A stretch of DNA of 16,536 bases from an uncultured Lachnospiraceae bacterium (GCA_910588825.1 CAJURF010000081.1:1-16536), one strand, 5' to 3'; positions 1 through 7,077 are shown, numbered from the stretch's first letter. Notes: generated by a model from the letters alone, not told the origin. Numbers and translations are program-made.

Positions 1-44
1 TTGCATTTATCGCAAATGGGTTTTACAGATGATCTTACTTTCAC
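1..44 (-). CDS. rpmJ: Ribosomal protein L36 (bL36), 5' part only
   Basis: Only the first 14 codons lie in the window; the gene runs off the left edge. The reading from a GTG at 42-44 is V-K-V-R-S-S-V-K-P-I-C-D-K-C, the conserved start of L36, with the first CxxC pair of its zinc ribbon (the C+ form). A GGAGG lies 7 nt upstream of the GTG, which fixes the start. L36 is a very small 50S protein that binds 23S rRNA. Its place directly after infA is the usual Firmicutes order, with rpsM, rpsK, rpoA and rplQ normally following. A candidate promoter lies in the 100-nt gap before it. Confidence 0.93.
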   Translation of the reverse strand, partial: MKVRSSVKPICDKC

Positions 45-100
45 TGGAAATCCTCCTTCCGTCATCTGATTTGAAACTCTATCATGCACAAAAGCATATC

Positions 101-119
101 TTTTGGTATTATACCAAAA
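101..119. repeat. Perfect palindrome TTTTGGTAT-T-ATACCAAAA overlapping the -10
   Basis: Two 9-bp arms surround a single central base in the infA-rpmJ gap and cover the whole predicted -10 hexamer. It may be a repressor or activator site, or an RNA hairpin if transcribed from upstream. It is AT-rich and has no T-run after it on the minus strand, so a terminator is unlikely. Confidence 0.6.
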
Positions 120-136
120 AATTCCCTGTTGTACAA
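108..136 (-). promoter_or_regulatory. Candidate extended -10 promoter upstream of rpmJ
   Basis: On the minus strand TATAAT (108-113) is preceded directly by TGG (114-116), giving an extended -10. After a 17-bp spacer comes TTGTAC (131-136), a -35 matching consensus only at its TTG. Transcription would begin near position 101, about 57 nt before the rpmJ GTG. The -10 sits inside a perfect palindrome (101-119) and the -35 inside TTGTACAA (129-136). It would allow rpmJ and the downstream alpha-operon genes to be transcribed apart from the main operon. This is a prediction from motif match only. Confidence 0.55.
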
Positions 137-144
137 GTATTTTT

Positions 145-363
145 TTATTTATCTCTCCATATAATCCGTCCCTTGGACAAATCGTAGGGAGAAAGTTCGA
201 TGGTAACTTTGTCGCCGGGTAAAATACGGATAAAGTTCATACGCAGCTTGCCACTGATATGGGCCAACACCACATGTTTGTTCTCCAGTTCCACTTTAAA
301 CATGGCATTGGGCAGCTTTTCCAATACGATACCCTCTACTTCGATTACATCCGCTTTCGACAT
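145..363 (-). CDS. infA: Translation initiation factor IF-1
   Basis: A complete 72-aa protein of the exact family length, made of one S1-type OB-fold domain. It opens MSKADVIEVEG and carries the conserved ISGKLRMNFIRILPGDKV core (about residues 37-53). IF-1 binds the 30S A site next to IF-2 and IF-3 and helps select the initiator tRNA. The ATG at 361-363 has AGGAGG just upstream, in the 15-nt gap after map. In Bacillus and many Clostridia a small KOW-domain RNA-binding protein lies between map and infA; there is no room for one here. The protein is cytoplasmic and expected to be translated from the main operon mRNA. Confidence 0.98.
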   Translation of the reverse strand: MSKADVIEVEGIVLEKLPNAMFKVELENKHVVLAHISGKLRMNFIRILPGDKVTIELSPYDLSKGRIIWRDK

Positions 364-378
364 GCCAACCTCCTATGA

Positions 379-1143
379 TTATTCAAATGATTTTGTTAGT
401 GTCAATATCTCCGGTTCTCCGTCCGTAATCAATATGGTATTTTCATAATGGGAAGACAAAGATCCGTCATCCGTCACTACTGTCCAGTTATCGTCCAGCC
501 ACACCACATCTGCACGTCCCTGGTTAATCATCGGTTCAATGGCAAGGGTCATACCAGGATACAGTTTCATTCCCCGCTTTTTCTGTTTGAAATTCGGGAT
601 CTGCGGTTCCTCATGAAGTTTCGTACCGATTCCATGCCCCACCAGGTCACGCACCACACCGTAACCAAAGCTTTCCGCGTAGGCGCCGATGGCACCGGAA
701 ATCTCAAATAGATGTTTCCCGGCTTTTGCATATTTCAAACCTTCAAAAAAGCTCTCCCGGGTGACATCCATCAGCTTCCTGGCCTCTGGGGAAATGATAC
801 CCACCCCGTAAGTCCTGGCGGCATCCGAATGGTAGTGTTTATAAATCAGCCCTGCATCCAGACTGACAATGTCGCCGTCTTTCAGCTTTCTCTCCCTGGA
901 CGGTATTCCATGAACTACTTCATCATTTATGGAAATACAGAAAGAAGCTGGAAAACCATTGTAATTCAGAAAATTGGGTATACATCCCCGGCTTCGTATC
1001 AATTCCTCTCCTGTCTTGTCAATCTCCCAGGTGGAAATACCGGGCCGGATTAATTTGGCCACTTCATCATGCACCTGCTCCAGCAGCCGCCCGGCCTCTC
1101 TCATCCTCTTTATTTCACTTGATGACTTAATTGATACTGACAT
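379..1143 (-). CDS. map: Methionine aminopeptidase, type I
   Basis: A 254-aa enzyme that removes the N-terminal Met from new proteins when the second residue is small. The five metal ligands of the pita-bread fold are all visible: Asp96 (SLDAG), Asp107 (HSDAART), His170 (VGHGIG), Glu203 (AIEPM) and Glu234 (HYENT), plus the substrate-contacting His78 (VVHGIP). There is no N-terminal SH3-binding or zinc extension, so it is the short bacterial type Ia form. I chose the ATG at 1141-1143 because AGGAG lies 7 nt upstream; the frame stays open further but that extension would overlap adk and has no family similarity. It follows adk by 58 nt, the standard secY-adk-map-infA order. Confidence 0.98.
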   Translation of the reverse strand: MSVSIKSSSEIKRMREAGRLLEQVHDEVAKLIRPGISTWEIDKTGEELIRSRGCIPNFLNYNGFPASFCISINDEVVHGIPSRERKLKDGDIVSLDAGLIYKHYHSDAARTYGVGIISPEARKLMDVTRESFFEGLKYAKAGKHLFEISGAIGAYAESFGYGVVRDLVGHGIGTKLHEEPQIPNFKQKKRGMKLYPGMTLAIEPMINQGRADVVWLDDNWTVVTDDGSLSSHYENTILITDGEPEILTLTKSFE

Positions 1144-1201
1144 CCCTATTCTCCTAAGCTTGCGGGCATTTTGTCCGCTTTGTGCCCTTTCCTTTTTCTG
1201 C

Positions 1202-1843
1202 CTACTGCAGAATCTTTGTAATATCCTGGAATACATCTTCCAAATCCTGCGTCCCGTCCACTTCTTTCAGGACATTTTTCTGTGCATAGTACTCAATCAA
1301 CGGCTGTGTCTGTTCGTGATATACGTTCAGACGTTTTTCCACTGTTTCCGGTCTGTCATCGTCCCTGAGTACCAGTTCTTCCCCGCAGGAATCACAAATC
1401 CCGTCTTTTTTCGGCGCTGCATATTTCAGATGATATGTAGCTCCGCATTTTACACAGGCACGTCTTCCTGACATTCTCTGAATAATATTCTCATCGGGCA
1501 CATCCACATTGAGGGCAAAGTCAATCTGGCTTCCTGTTTCTTTTAACGCTGCATCCAGACTCTCTGCCTGGGGAATTGTCCTGGGAAATCCATCCAGCAC
1601 GTATCCGTCCTGGGCATCCGGTTCTTTAAAGCGGTCCATCACCAGGCTCACGGTCAGCTCATCCGGCACCAGCATTCCCTGGTCCATATAAGATTTTGCC
1701 TTTTTGCCCAGTTCTGTTCCATTCTTAATATTTGCACGGAAAATATCTCCTGTGGATATATGGGGGATTTTATATTTTTCCGCTATTTTCTTGGCCTGTG
1801 TGCCTTTGCCGGCTCCCGGGGCTCCCAACATTACGATCCTCAT
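1202..1843 (-). CDS. adk: Adenylate kinase, long form with four-Cys LID
   Basis: A 213-aa enzyme catalysing ATP + AMP to 2 ADP in the cytoplasm. The Walker A loop GAPGAGKGT (residues 8-16), the AMP-binding region with DGFPRT (84-89) and the LID domain are all present. The LID holds Cys130-x2-Cys133 and Cys150-x2-Cys153, the four-cysteine zinc site typical of Gram-positive adenylate kinases. The ATG at 1841-1843 has GGAGG 8 nt upstream. It sits between secY and map as in nearly all Firmicutes; the 68-nt gap from secY holds a strong hairpin (1877-1900), which could alter adk expression relative to the ribosomal genes. Confidence 0.98.
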   Translation of the reverse strand: MRIVMLGAPGAGKGTQAKKIAEKYKIPHISTGDIFRANIKNGTELGKKAKSYMDQGMLVPDELTVSLVMDRFKEPDAQDGYVLDGFPRTIPQAESLDAALKETGSQIDFALNVDVPDENIIQRMSGRRACVKCGATYHLKYAAPKKDGICDSCGEELVLRDDDRPETVEKRLNVYHEQTQPLIEYYAQKNVLKEVDGTQDLEDVFQDITKILQ

Positions 1844-1876
1844 ACTTCATACCTCCTGCAATATATAATCATCAAA

Positions 1877-1900
1877 GGCTGCGGTGTTTCCACCACAACC
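1877..1900 (-). promoter_or_regulatory. GAAA-capped RNA hairpin between secY and adk
   Basis: The minus-strand RNA reads GGTTGTGGTG-GAAA-CACCGCAGCC: ten consecutive pairs (two of them G-U) closed by a GNRA-class GAAA tetraloop. It starts just after the secY stop (1912) and ends about 20 nt before the adk Shine-Dalgarno. Only three U residues follow, so it is at best a weak terminator. An mRNA-stability or processing element is more likely. Confidence 0.6.
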
Positions 1901-1911
1901 TTACCCTCGAT

Positions 1912-3258
1912 TTATTCGTTCAGGAATCCTCTGTAATTGCGTACCAGCATCATTGACTCAATCTGTTTGATAGTCTCTAACACCACACCCACCACGATGA
2001 TGATCGAAGTACCGCCGAAAGATACCTGGGCGCCGAACATGCCGCTGAAGAAGAATGGGATGACAGCTACGATCACAAGACCTGCGGCACCGATAAAGAT
2101 GATATAATTTAAAATCTTTGTCAAATAATCTGTCGTTGCTTTACCCGGCCGGATTCCCGGTATGAATCCACCCTGCTTCTTCATATTGTCTGCCACTTCT
2201 ATCGGGTTAAATGTGATAGAAGTGTAGAAGTAAGCAAAGAAAATAACCAGTACCACATAGATCAACAATCCAATGGTATAAATAGGGCGTTCCGGATTGC
2301 ACCAGTTATTGGAGGACAGCATCCGCATTACCTCTCCCCCCATCCCCGTTCCATTGGCTTTTCCAAGAAAAGTAGCAATAATCGAAGGAAATGACATAAT
2401 AGAAGATGCAAAGATAATCGGAATCACACCTGCGGTATTCACTTTTAGCGGAATATGGGAGGACTGGCCGCCCACCATCTTTCTTCCCTGCATTTTCTTG
2501 GAATACTGCACCGGAATCTTTCTCGTTGCATCATTCAAAACCAAAACAAATACAACAACTGCCAGTACAATAGCAGCGATAATCAACGCTGCCAGGGCAC
2601 CTCTGGCTATGGTCTTCCCCTTTACAAAAGTTTCATACAGTCCTGCAAAATCACTGGGCATGGTAGAAACGATATTCACTGTCAGCACAATGGAAATTCC
2701 ATTTCCCACACCCTTTTCGGTTATGCGCTCGCCCAGCCACATAAGCATGGCCGAACCGGCAGTCAGGCACACAACCACTACAAACGCCGCCGCGACTTTT
2801 TCGAACATAGAGGCATCGGATGTGGAGGAGAGTACAGGAATCAATCCCTGACGGCCAAATCCTATGGACATGGCAATTCCTTCAAAGATGGAAAGCCCTA
2901 TGGTCAAATAGCGGGTAATTTCAGCGATCTTTTTCCTCCCATCTTCCCCGTCCTTATGCATTTCTTCCAGCTTCGGGATTGCAATAGTCAGAAGCTGCAT
3001 AATAATGGAAGACGTAATGTACGGGGTGATATTCAGCGCAAAGATCGACATCTGTGTAAAAGATCCTCCGGTAAATGCGTCAAAGAAATTAAACGCATCA
3101 CCTGACTGGCTTTCAAACCAGTTCTTAAAGTAGTCCCCGTCTGTCCCAGGGACAGGAAGCTGTGACCCAATACGGATTACAACAATCATCAGCAGGAGAA
3201 AAAATAATCTCCTCCTGATATCTTTTACTTTGAATACGTTTGCTACGCTTTCAAACAT
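1912..3258 (-). CDS. secY: Protein translocase channel subunit SecY
   Basis: A 448-aa, ten-helix membrane protein that forms the pore of the SecYEG translocon and passes unfolded proteins driven by SecA or the ribosome. Hydrophobic segments recur along the whole length, starting with the helix at about residues 17-31. The family signatures GSQLPVPG (31-38) and GERITEKGVGNGISI (176-190) are intact, and the C-terminal tail LVRNYRGFLNE is typical. The start ATG shares its A with the TAA of rplO (TAATG), so the two are probably translationally coupled. It is the last gene of the spc ribosomal block and is followed by adk after 68 nt. Confidence 0.98.
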   Translation of the reverse strand: MFESVANVFKVKDIRRRLFFLLLMIVVIRIGSQLPVPGTDGDYFKNWFESQSGDAFNFFDAFTGGSFTQMSIFALNITPYITSSIIMQLLTIAIPKLEEMHKDGEDGRKKIAEITRYLTIGLSIFEGIAMSIGFGRQGLIPVLSSTSDASMFEKVAAAFVVVVCLTAGSAMLMWLGERITEKGVGNGISIVLTVNIVSTMPSDFAGLYETFVKGKTIARGALAALIIAAIVLAVVVFVLVLNDATRKIPVQYSKKMQGRKMVGGQSSHIPLKVNTAGVIPIIFASSIMSFPSIIATFLGKANGTGMGGEVMRMLSSNNWCNPERPIYTIGLLIYVVLVIFFAYFYTSITFNPIEVADNMKKQGGFIPGIRPGKATTDYLTKILNYIIFIGAAGLVIVAVIPFFFSGMFGAQVSFGGTSIIIVVGVVLETIKQIESMMLVRNYRGFLNE

Positions 3259-3695
3259 TAAACCACCTCTGCTGTTCCGCCAGCAGCTTCAATTTTTTCT
3301 TTTGCACTGGCGCTGAATGCATTGACTTTTACATGAAGTTTTTTTGTCAATTCTCCATTTCCGAGAATTTTCACGCCGTCCCTGCGGTGGGAAATTGCTC
3401 TGGTTTCCAGAAGTCTCTCAATGGTAACTTCCTCACCATCCTCGAATCTTTCCAGTACATCCACGTTGATAGCAACGATATCTTTCGAATTTCTGTTTTT
3501 AAACCCTCTTTTGGGAATACGTCTGTATAAAGGCATCTGACCGCCTTCGAATCCGGCTTTCTTCGCGCCGGAACGCGCCAGCTGGCCTTTGTGTCCTTTG
3601 CCTGCAGTCTTACCGTTTCCGGAAGCGTGGCCGCGGCCTTTTCTGAAATTACTATGCGTAGAACCTTTTGCTGGTTTTAAATTATATAATTCCAC
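3258..3695 (-). CDS. rplO: 50S ribosomal protein L15 (uL15)
   Basis: A 145-aa late-assembly 50S protein. The N-terminus MELYNLKPAKGSTHS and the glycine/lysine-rich extended arm (about residues 18-45, rich in RGHASGNGKTAGKGHKG) that threads into 23S rRNA are characteristic, followed by a globular domain with the RRIPKRGFKN motif near residues 58-67. The start is a GTG at 3693-3695 with GGAGG 7 nt upstream. Its stop codon overlaps the secY start by one base. Twenty nt separate it from rpmD. Confidence 0.98.
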   Translation of the reverse strand: MELYNLKPAKGSTHSNFRKGRGHASGNGKTAGKGHKGQLARSGAKKAGFEGGQMPLYRRIPKRGFKNRNSKDIVAINVDVLERFEDGEEVTIERLLETRAISHRRDGVKILGNGELTKKLHVKVNAFSASAKEKIEAAGGTAEVV

Positions 3696-3715
3696 TGTAA
3701 CACCTCCTTATGATC

Positions 3716-3904
3716 TTATTCCTGCACTTCTTCTACTTTTACCAGGTGCCGTACCTGCTTGATCATGCCTCTGGTGGCAGGATTATCAGGCATTACCACG
3801 GATTTATTTGTCTTACGAAGTCCCATGGATCTCACTGTTTTTTTGTGTTTGGGAATTGCGCCGATTGTAGATTTCACCAGCGTAATCTTTAATTTATCAG
3901 CCAC
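3716..3904 (-). CDS. rpmD: 50S ribosomal protein L30 (uL30)
   Basis: A 62-aa small 50S protein of the usual bacterial length. It shows the family pattern LKITLVKSTIGAIPKHKKTV followed by MGLRKTNKSVVMPDNPATRGMI. It binds 23S rRNA near the 5S region. The start is GTG (3902-3904) with GGAGG 9 nt upstream; there is no in-frame ATG nearby that fits the family. It lies 14 nt after rpsE and 20 nt before rplO, in standard spc order. Confidence 0.97.
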   Translation of the reverse strand: MADKLKITLVKSTIGAIPKHKKTVRSMGLRKTNKSVVMPDNPATRGMIKQVRHLVKVEEVQE

Positions 3905-3918
3905 TTTTTTACTCCTCC

Positions 3919-4428
3919 TTATCCAAGAATTTCTTCCACGGATTTGCCCCGGAGCCTTGCCACTTCTTCCGGAGTTTTTAACTGTCTCAGTCCTTCGATT
4001 GTAGCAAGCACCACATTCTGCTTATTATTGGAACCGAGAGATTTTGTACGGATATTTTTAATTCCTGCCAGCTCGATCACTGCACGGGCCGGACCGCCGG
4101 CGATAACTCCAGTACCGTCAGGAGCTTTCTTTAACAGCACCTGAGAACTTCCGAATTTACCAATAAAGTCATGGGTAATACTTCCGTTCTCATCTCTGGC
4201 AACGCTGATCAATTTCTTCATTGCGTCTTCTTTTCCCTTGCGGATTGCCTCGGGAATTTCTGTAGCTTTGCCCAGGCCGGCTCCCACATGTCCATTGCCG
4301 TCCCCAACCACTACCAAAGCCGTGAAGCGGAAGTTACGTCCGCCTTTTACAACTTTTGTTACACGTTTGATCGCTACTACTTTATCTTCCAACTCAAGCT
4401 GACTGGCATCAATGATATTGCGTTTCAT
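3919..4428 (-). CDS. rpsE: 30S ribosomal protein S5 (uS5)
   Basis: A 169-aa 30S protein near the mRNA entry tunnel, important for decoding fidelity and helicase action. The N-terminal double-stranded-RNA-binding domain spans about residues 10-75 and includes the loop TKVVKGGRNFRF (24-35), the region where spectinomycin-resistance changes arise in other bacteria; here it looks wild type (VKGG intact). The C-terminal domain contains GTGVIAGGPARAVIELAGI (about 105-123). The ATG is preceded by a purine-rich GGGAGG. It lies between rplR and rpmD with short gaps. Confidence 0.98.
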   Translation of the reverse strand: MKRNIIDASQLELEDKVVAIKRVTKVVKGGRNFRFTALVVVGDGNGHVGAGLGKATEIPEAIRKGKEDAMKKLISVARDENGSITHDFIGKFGSSQVLLKKAPDGTGVIAGGPARAVIELAGIKNIRTKSLGSNNKQNVVLATIEGLRQLKTPEEVARLRGKSVEEILG

Positions 4429-4445
4429 CTGCTATTCCTCCCTTT

Positions 4446-4814
4446 CTAGAATTCCAATCCAGCTTCTCGTGCTGCATCAGCTAAAGCTTTGACTTTTCCA
4501 TGATATAAAAATCCGCCTCTGTCGAAAACTACCTTTTTGATGCCCTTTTCAACTGCTTTTTTACCAATCACTTCTCCTACTTTCGCAGCAGCCTCTACAT
4601 TATTGGTATACGTCAATCCGTCCTTCACTTCTGCCTGGAGAGTTGACGCGGATACCAGAGTATGGCCAGCCAAGTCATCAATAATCTGCGCATACATATG
4701 ACTGTCGCTTCTGAATACACACAAACGGGGAATCTGTGCTGTGCCGCTCAGGCGGTGACGTATTCTTCTATGCTTTTTCCGACGAATTTCCGCTCTTGAT
4801 GTTTTCTTGATCAT
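4446..4814 (-). CDS. rplR: 50S ribosomal protein L18 (uL18)
   Basis: A 122-aa protein that carries 5S rRNA into the 50S subunit together with L5. The basic N-terminal tail (about residues 1-28, rich in RRKKHRRIRHR) and the conserved LCVFRSDSHMYAQIIDD core identify it, as does the C-terminal FDRGGFLYHGKVKALADAAREAGLEF ending. I chose the ATG at 4812-4814: it lies 9 nt after GGAG, whereas a GTG two codons upstream would leave only 3 nt. It sits 17 nt after rplF. Confidence 0.97.
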   Translation of the reverse strand: MIKKTSRAEIRRKKHRRIRHRLSGTAQIPRLCVFRSDSHMYAQIIDDLAGHTLVSASTLQAEVKDGLTYTNNVEAAAKVGEVIGKKAVEKGIKKVVFDRGGFLYHGKVKALADAAREAGLEF

Positions 4815-4831
4815 TTTCACACTCTCCTTAT

Positions 4832-5371
4832 TTATTTCTTACCAGTCTTGCCGACTTTCCGTCTGATCACCTCATCGGCATATTTAATTCCTTTGCCTTT
4901 GTATGGCTCAGGTTTTCTCTTTTCTCTGATCTCTGCGGCATATTGGCCCACCTGCTGTTTGTCAATTCCCTCAACAATAATTTTATTGCCGTCAACTTTG
5001 GATTCCAGACCTTCCGGATCTTCCATTTCAACGGGATGGGAATATCCCAGGCTTAACACCAGCTTTTTCCCCTGTTTTGCAGCACGGTAACCTACGCCGT
5101 TTACTTCCAGCACTTTCTGATAGCCTTCGTTTACGCCTGTCACCATATTCTGAATCAGAGATCTGGTAAGTCCATGCAGGGATTTCATTTTTTTCAGGTC
5201 ATTTGGACGGGTAACCACTACCTGTCCGTCTTCCACCTTTATGCTCATTTCCCTTGGGAGAGCTTTTTCTAATGTTCCTTTTGGTCCCTTAACGGTTACC
5301 TGATTATTTTCCGTAACATCAACGGTTACTCCACCTGGTATAACTACCGGCAGTCTCCCGATACGTGACAT
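4832..5371 (-). CDS. rplF: 50S ribosomal protein L6 (uL6)
   Basis: A 179-aa 50S protein near the sarcin-ricin loop and the L7/L12 stalk base, with two repeated alpha/beta domains. It begins MSRIGRLPVVIPGGV and contains VNGVGYRAAKQGKKLVLSLGYSHPV at the domain junction and the C-terminal signature RKPEPYKGKGIKYADE (about residues 152-168). The ATG at 5369-5371 is 8 nt after GGAGG; an ATG two codons earlier is only 2 nt from it and a longer open frame upstream lacks family similarity. A 94-nt gap with a 7-bp hairpin separates it from rpsH. Confidence 0.98.
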   Translation of the reverse strand: MSRIGRLPVVIPGGVTVDVTENNQVTVKGPKGTLEKALPREMSIKVEDGQVVVTRPNDLKKMKSLHGLTRSLIQNMVTGVNEGYQKVLEVNGVGYRAAKQGKKLVLSLGYSHPVEMEDPEGLESKVDGNKIIVEGIDKQQVGQYAAEIREKRKPEPYKGKGIKYADEVIRRKVGKTGKK

Positions 5372-5399
5372 TTTCATTTCCTCCTTACTTAAATTGTCG

Positions 5400-5424
5400 G
5401 AAGGGATGCTCATACGTTCCCTTC
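5400..5424 (-). promoter_or_regulatory. Hairpin in the rpsH-rplF gap
   Basis: The minus-strand RNA has GAAGGGA and TCCCTTC arms (7 bp) around an 11-nt loop, in the middle of a 94-nt gap that is long for this operon. The rplF ribosome-binding site lies just downstream and is not inside the stem. No U-run follows, so it is not a standard terminator. Its role, if any, is unknown. Confidence 0.45.
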
Positions 5425-5465
5425 TGTTTTCAGTTCCAGCGAATGAATCATTTATCAGATAGAAT

Positions 5466-5867
5466 CTACCAGACAAATGCCAAAACTTCTCCGCCCACCT
5501 GTTCTTTTCTGGCTTTCTTATCTGTAATCACGCCTTTATTTGTAGAGATGATTGCAATTCCCAGTCCTCCCAGAACTTTGGGCAGTTCATCTTTACCTAC
5601 ATAAACACGCAGACCTGGTTTTGAAATTCTCTTCAGTCCGGTGATAATTTTCTCATTTTTCGTCTCACCGTATTTCAATGTAATACGGATGGTTTTGAAA
5701 TTTCCATCTTCCACCATCTCATATTTGGAGATGTAACCTTCATCCAGCAGAATGCCGGCGATGGCTGTCTTCATCTTGGAAGCCGGAATATCTACAGTGT
5801 CATGTTTTGCTATATTAGCATTGCGGATTCTTGTAAGCATATCCGCAATGGGATCACTCATTGTCAT
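5466..5867 (-). CDS. rpsH: 30S ribosomal protein S8 (uS8)
   Basis: A 133-aa primary 16S rRNA-binding protein needed for central-domain assembly; in E. coli it also represses the spc genes. The N-terminus MTMSDPIADMLTRIRNA, the middle VEDGNFKTIRITLKY and the C-terminal LGGLGIAIISTNKGVITDKKAR signature are all clear. The first ATG (5865-5867) lies 8 nt after GGAGG and is preferred over the second, two codons in. A 117-nt spacer precedes it, the longest gap inside the operon between rpsJ and map; whether it contains an S8 target is not decided by the sequence alone. Confidence 0.98.
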   Translation of the reverse strand: MTMSDPIADMLTRIRNANIAKHDTVDIPASKMKTAIAGILLDEGYISKYEMVEDGNFKTIRITLKYGETKNEKIITGLKRISKPGLRVYVGKDELPKVLGGLGIAIISTNKGVITDKKARKEQVGGEVLAFVW

Positions 5868-5984
5868 GTAAGTTTCCTCCTCATTTCTTGTTAAGCGGTA
5901 ACCTTTTATCCTTTTATTGTTACAGCCTCTGCTGAACAGCGTTACTGCTTTAATAGCTACGTTAGACTTTACATGCGCGTTTTA
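5868..5984 (-). other. 117-nt spacer before rpsH
   Basis: No reading frame of family size fits here. The RNA contains two mutually exclusive 4-bp hairpins (GCTG-TT-CAGC, and CAGC-AGAG-GCTG) next to partial repeats of TGTAAC/AGTAAC, then the rpsH Shine-Dalgarno AGGAGG. I see no promoter with acceptable -35 and -10 boxes. The spacer could be a translational control site, but the visible pairing is weak. Confidence 0.4.
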
Positions 5985-6170
5985 CTACCAGCTGGCTTTT
6001 TTTACGCCGGGGATTTGTCCTTTATAGGCCAATTCACGGAAGCAGATTCTGCAGATTCCGTATTTTCTCAAATATGCATGGGGACGGCCGCAGATTCTGC
6101 AGCGGTTATATTCCCTGGTGGAAAACTTTGCTTTACGCTGTTGTTTGATTTTCATTGCTGTTTTCGCCAT
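5985..6170 (-). CDS. rpsZ: 30S ribosomal protein S14, zinc-binding short form
   Basis: A 61-aa protein of the C+ (zinc ribbon) S14 class, matching the usual 61 aa. The metal ligands are Cys24-x2-Cys27 and Cys40-x2-Cys43 in the context RCRICGRP and GICRICFRE. It binds the 3' domain of 16S rRNA in the 30S head. Many Firmicutes also carry a zinc-free S14 elsewhere for zinc starvation; that cannot be judged from this window. The ATG has GGAGG 8 nt upstream, and the gene follows rplE by 20 nt. The gene is called rpsZ or rpsN by different annotators. Confidence 0.98.
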   Translation of the reverse strand: MAKTAMKIKQQRKAKFSTREYNRCRICGRPHAYLRKYGICRICFRELAYKGQIPGVKKASW

Positions 6171-6190
6171 GAACGTTTCCTCCTAAATTT

Positions 6191-6730
6191 TTAACTTGCA
6201 AATGGCATATTGAATAATCTCAACAATTCCCGGGCTTCTTCATCTGTATGAGCCGTGGTAACGAAGATTACGTCCATACCTCTTACTTTGTCAATCTTAT
6301 CGTATTCGATTTCCGGGAAAATCAACTGTTCTTTGATTCCCATCGCATAATTTCCTCTGCCGTCAAAAGCATTGGGATTCACACCGCGGAAGTCACGTAC
6401 ACGGGGAAGCGCCAGATTGATCAGACGATCTGCAAATTCGTACATTTTCTCGCCCCTCAATGTGGTCTTACATCCGATGGGCATTCCCTCACGCAGTTTA
6501 AAATTCGCCACTGATTTCTTTGCTTTACAGGCAATTGCCTTCTGCCCGGTAATGATTTCCATATCTGCAATGGCAGCATCCAGAATCTTTGCATTTTCCT
6601 TTGCCTCGCCAACGCCCATATTTACAACAATTTTTTCCAGTTTCGGCACTTCCAGTTTATTTTTGTATCCGAACTTTTTCATCATGGCATCCATGATTTC
6701 ATTCTTATATATATCTCCAAGCCTGCTCAC
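6191..6730 (-). CDS. rplE: 50S ribosomal protein L5 (uL5)
   Basis: A 179-aa protein that joins 5S rRNA with L18 and contacts the P-site tRNA and S13. Recognisable blocks are LEKIVVNMGVGEAKENAK (about residues 26-43), FKLREGMPIGCKTTLRGEKMYEF and the C-terminal FVTTAHTDEEARELL. The start is a GTG at 6728-6730, 7 nt after GGAGGG, giving the exact family length. The frame is open for another 31 codons upstream but that would overlap rplX and has no ribosome-binding site. It lies 22 nt after rplX. Confidence 0.97.
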   Translation of the reverse strand: MSRLGDIYKNEIMDAMMKKFGYKNKLEVPKLEKIVVNMGVGEAKENAKILDAAIADMEIITGQKAIACKAKKSVANFKLREGMPIGCKTTLRGEKMYEFADRLINLALPRVRDFRGVNPNAFDGRGNYAMGIKEQLIFPEIEYDKIDKVRGMDVIFVTTAHTDEEARELLRLFNMPFAS

Positions 6731-6752
6731 TCGCTTGCCCTCCTCTCTTTCC

Positions 6753-7061
6753 TTAATCGATAACCTCTCCGGTTTTTTTAGCCACGCGGACCTTGCGTCC
6801 GTCTTCCTGTATTTTGAAACCAATTCTTGTAACTGCTCCCTTGTGAAGATACATTACGTTAGATATATCGATAGGAGCCTCTTTCTGAACGATTCCGCCC
6901 TGCTGGTTTGCAATGGAAGGTTTTGTGTGCTTAGTCACCATATTTACGCCGTCCACCAAAACTCTGTGTCTCTTGGCATCTACTGCGAGCACTTTTCCCT
7001 CTTTATCTTTATCTTTACCGGCAATTACTTTTACAGTATCACCTTTTTTTATTTTCATCAT
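6753..7061 (-). CDS. rplX: 50S ribosomal protein L24 (uL24)
   Basis: A 102-aa protein that starts 50S assembly near the tunnel exit. The KOW motif covers about residues 5-31 (KKGDTVKVIAGKDKDKEGKV) and the middle carries the GVNMVTKHTKPS block. Two adjacent ATGs are possible; I use the first (7059-7061), 12 nt after GGAGG. The Shine-Dalgarno overlaps the rplN TAG stop, which suggests coupling of the two genes. Confidence 0.97.
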   Translation of the reverse strand: MMKIKKGDTVKVIAGKDKDKEGKVLAVDAKRHRVLVDGVNMVTKHTKPSIANQQGGIVQKEAPIDISNVMYLHKGAVTRIGFKIQEDGRKVRVAKKTGEVID

Positions 7062-7077
7062 AGATCTTCTGCGCCTC

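Noticed and set aside
1144..1236. Possible 31-codon N-terminal extension of methionine aminopeptidase
   Set aside because: It would overlap adk, it lacks similarity to the family's N-terminal extensions (no zinc or SH3-binding motif), and a good ribosome-binding site precedes the internal ATG.
1844..1911. Promoter for adk from the TATATATT stretch
   Set aside because: No acceptable -35 hexamer at 16-18 bp; the AT stretch alone is not enough.
2455..3105. 216-codon plus-strand open frame inside secY
   Set aside because: Antisense shadow of the secY coding sequence; no recognisable domains.
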